Assembly (NCBI RefSeq): GCF_016900045.1
Contig: NZ_JACSNP010000005.1
Coordinates: 62,001 to 126,000 of the forward strand
From: Fusobacterium mortiferum
GTDB lineage: Bacteria; Fusobacteriota; Fusobacteriia; Fusobacteriales; Fusobacteriaceae
Reading direction: 5' to 3'
DNA: 64,000 nucleotides
This document shows positions 62,702 through 64,000 of the stretch, piece after piece. The position numbers were made by a program, and so were the translations under genes. Each line of letters begins with the position of its first letter. Within the stretch, counting starts at the first letter, position 1. The notes under the pieces are model-generated. The model ran no database searches. It was not told the DNA's origin and worked only from the letters and a program-made list of their open reading frames with translations.

Positions 62702-63916
62702 ATGATTAACAGATTTTTAAAGTATGTAAAGATAGCAACTGATGCAAATCCAGAGAGTCTTTTATGTCCAAGTAGTGAGATACAATGGGATTTAGCTAAG
62801 GTTATAATAGAAGATTTGAAAGAGATAGGATTAGAGGATATAAGTTTAGATGAAAATTGTTATATAATGGCTACTCTTCCATCTAACTGTGGAAAAGATG
62901 TTCCTACAATAGGATTTATAGCTCATATGGATACAGCTCCAACTTATAATGGAAAAGGAGTAAATCCAAAAGTTGTAAAATATGAAGGTGGGGATATAGT
63001 TTTAAATAAAGAATTAGATGTAATTCTTTCGCCTAAAGATTTTCCAAGTTTGAATAAATATATAGGAGAAGAGTTAATAGTAACAGATGGTAAGACACTT
63101 CTAGGAGCAGATGATAAAGCTGGAATTGTTGAGATAATAGAAGCCATAAAATATTTAAAAGAGCATCCAGAGATTAAACACGGAGAGATAAAAATTGGGT
63201 TTACACCAGATGAAGAGATAGGAAGAGGAGCAAATCTATTCGATGTTGAAAAATTTAATTGTAAATTTGCTTATACAGTTGATGGTGGAGAGCTTGGTGA
63301 GTTAGAATATGAAAACTTTAATGCAGCTTCAGCTGTAATAAAGATTAAGGGAAGAGATATTCATCCAGGAACAGCTAAAAATAGTATGATTAACTCAATG
63401 ATTATTGCTATGGAATTAAACTCTATGCTTCCAGCTGATCAAAGACCTGAACATACAGAAAATTATGAGGGATTTTTTTTGTTAAATGATATGAAAGGAA
63501 CAGTTGAAAATACAACTATGAACTATATAATAAGAGATCATTCTATGAAAAAGTTTAATGAGAAAAAAAATCTGATAAAAGCTGTGGTAATGTATCTTCA
63601 ATTAAAATATAAAGATGCTTCTATAGAGATCGAAGTAAAAGATAGTTACTATAATATGAGAGAAAAGATTGAACCAGTAAGTTATATAATAGATTTAGCT
63701 AAAAAATCAATGGAAGAATTAGGAATTGAACCACACATAAGACCTATAAGAGGTGGAACTGATGGGGCAAGACTTTCATATAAAGGACTTCCTTGTCCAA
63801 ACTTATTTACTGGTGGACATAATTTTCATGGGAAATTTGAATACATTCCAGTGAATTCGATGGAGAAAGCTAGAGATTTAATTATAAAAATAGCTGAAAA
63901 TGTAACTAATTTATAA
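62702..63916 (+). CDS. pepT: peptidase T (tripeptidase)
   Basis: The 404-aa M20 zinc peptidase releases N-terminal residues from tripeptides. Metal and catalytic motifs are intact: TIGFIAHMDTAPTYNGKG, LLGADDKAGIVEIIEAI, GFTPDEEIGRGANLFDVE, AYTVDGGELGE, and near the end PIRGGTDGARLSYKGLPCPNLFTGGHNFHG. Length fits PepT (about 408). AUGGGGGUAAUAUA-type ribosome site precedes ATG 62702. Confidence 0.97.
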   Translation: MINRFLKYVKIATDANPESLLCPSSEIQWDLAKVIIEDLKEIGLEDISLDENCYIMATLPSNCGKDVPTIGFIAHMDTAPTYNGKGVNPKVVKYEGGDIVLNKELDVILSPKDFPSLNKYIGEELIVTDGKTLLGADDKAGIVEIIEAIKYLKEHPEIKHGEIKIGFTPDEEIGRGANLFDVEKFNCKFAYTVDGGELGELEYENFNAASAVIKIKGRDIHPGTAKNSMINSMIIAMELNSMLPADQRPEHTENYEGFFLLNDMKGTVENTTMNYIIRDHSMKKFNEKKNLIKAVVMYLQLKYKDASIEIEVKDSYYNMREKIEPVSYIIDLAKKSMEELGIEPHIRPIRGGTDGARLSYKGLPCPNLFTGGHNFHGKFEYIPVNSMEKARDLIIKIAENVTNL

Positions 63917-63924
63917 TAAACTAA

Positions 63925-63980
63925 GAAAGAGGAGAAACTAGTTTAAAAAATTTTTTAAATAGTTTTTTCTCTTTTTTATA
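63925..63980 (+). terminator. terminator after pepT
   Basis: AAAGAGGAGAAACTA and TAGTTTTTTCTCTTT form a stem around a palindromic AT loop, followed by a T-rich run. Confidence 0.8.
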
Positions 63981-64000
63981 TAAAAGCTTGTAAAATTAAT

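Noticed and set aside
1-64000. tRNA or rRNA genes, CRISPR arrays, insertion sequences, prophage
   Set aside because: I saw no GC-rich tRNA-like blocks, no regularly spaced repeats and no transposase or phage gene in the window.

Overview
The window is about 64 kb of very AT-rich DNA, densely coding on both strands, and most consistent with the genus Fusobacterium or a close relative. The evidence is mixed ancestry. Gram-negative envelope genes (FadL-type porin, ExbB/ExbD/TonB, RlpA, several lipoproteins) sit beside genes typical of low-GC Gram-positives (RNase M5, a DUF896 protein, a CcpN-type regulator, class III fructose-bisphosphatase, CvfB). Start codons GTG and TTG are common, AGGAGG-type ribosome sites are strong, and AT-rich hairpin terminators separate most transcription units. 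I saw no rRNA, tRNA, CRISPR array, insertion sequence, prophage or attachment site.

Layout: 1-5.4 kb holds the tail of a probable dinB, envelope proteins, asnS, an esterase and rnmV. 5.6-7.4 kb holds a tandem rubredoxin, an SH3/L,D-transpeptidase and a 40-residue lipoprotein. 7.9-21 kb is a 13-kb co-directional array behind one strong promoter: DUF116, a 942-aa TPR protein, a small membrane protein, exbB, exbD, tonB, a degenerate NtrC-type regulator, dnaX, a DUF2232-like membrane protein, rplI, dnaB, a U32 peptidase and a periplasmic protein. 21-27 kb holds hinT, rpiB, a SlyD-type isomerase, a DJ-1 protein, a fused decarboxylase-arginase, a YitT protein and an atypical thymidine kinase. 27.3-32.6 kb is a gluconeogenic cluster (ccpN-like, ppdK, fbp) whose promoter lies between two copies of one palindrome. 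32.6-39 kb holds a FadL porin with a TetR regulator, a dipeptidase, small proteins, a LysE exporter, mnmA and a flavodoxin/ferredoxin protein. 39-53 kb is mostly minus strand: lipoproteins, a PHP phosphatase, an aromatic acid exporter-like protein, an aminotransferase, an SDR, RlpA, DUF368, carbonic anhydrase, a pseudouridine synthase, CvfB and a NitT/TauT-type ABC operon. 53-64 kb holds two-subunit fumarase, an AlaX editing protein, rlmN, a class A PBP, an M24 peptidase, MarR-MATE and pepT.

Working together: ccpN/ppdK/fbp form a gluconeogenic switch. The decarboxylase-arginase fusion carries two activities that together should make putrescine from arginine. The TPR/ExbBD/TonB block should energise the outer membrane. 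PBP1A, the L,D-transpeptidase and RlpA act on the wall. The most unusual items are the enzyme fusion, the NtrC-like protein that has lost its key ATPase and sigma-54 residues, an ABC ATPase lacking its catalytic glutamate, a thymidine kinase with an altered P-loop, and the paired CcpN-type operators. All functional calls rest on reading motifs; no database search was run.
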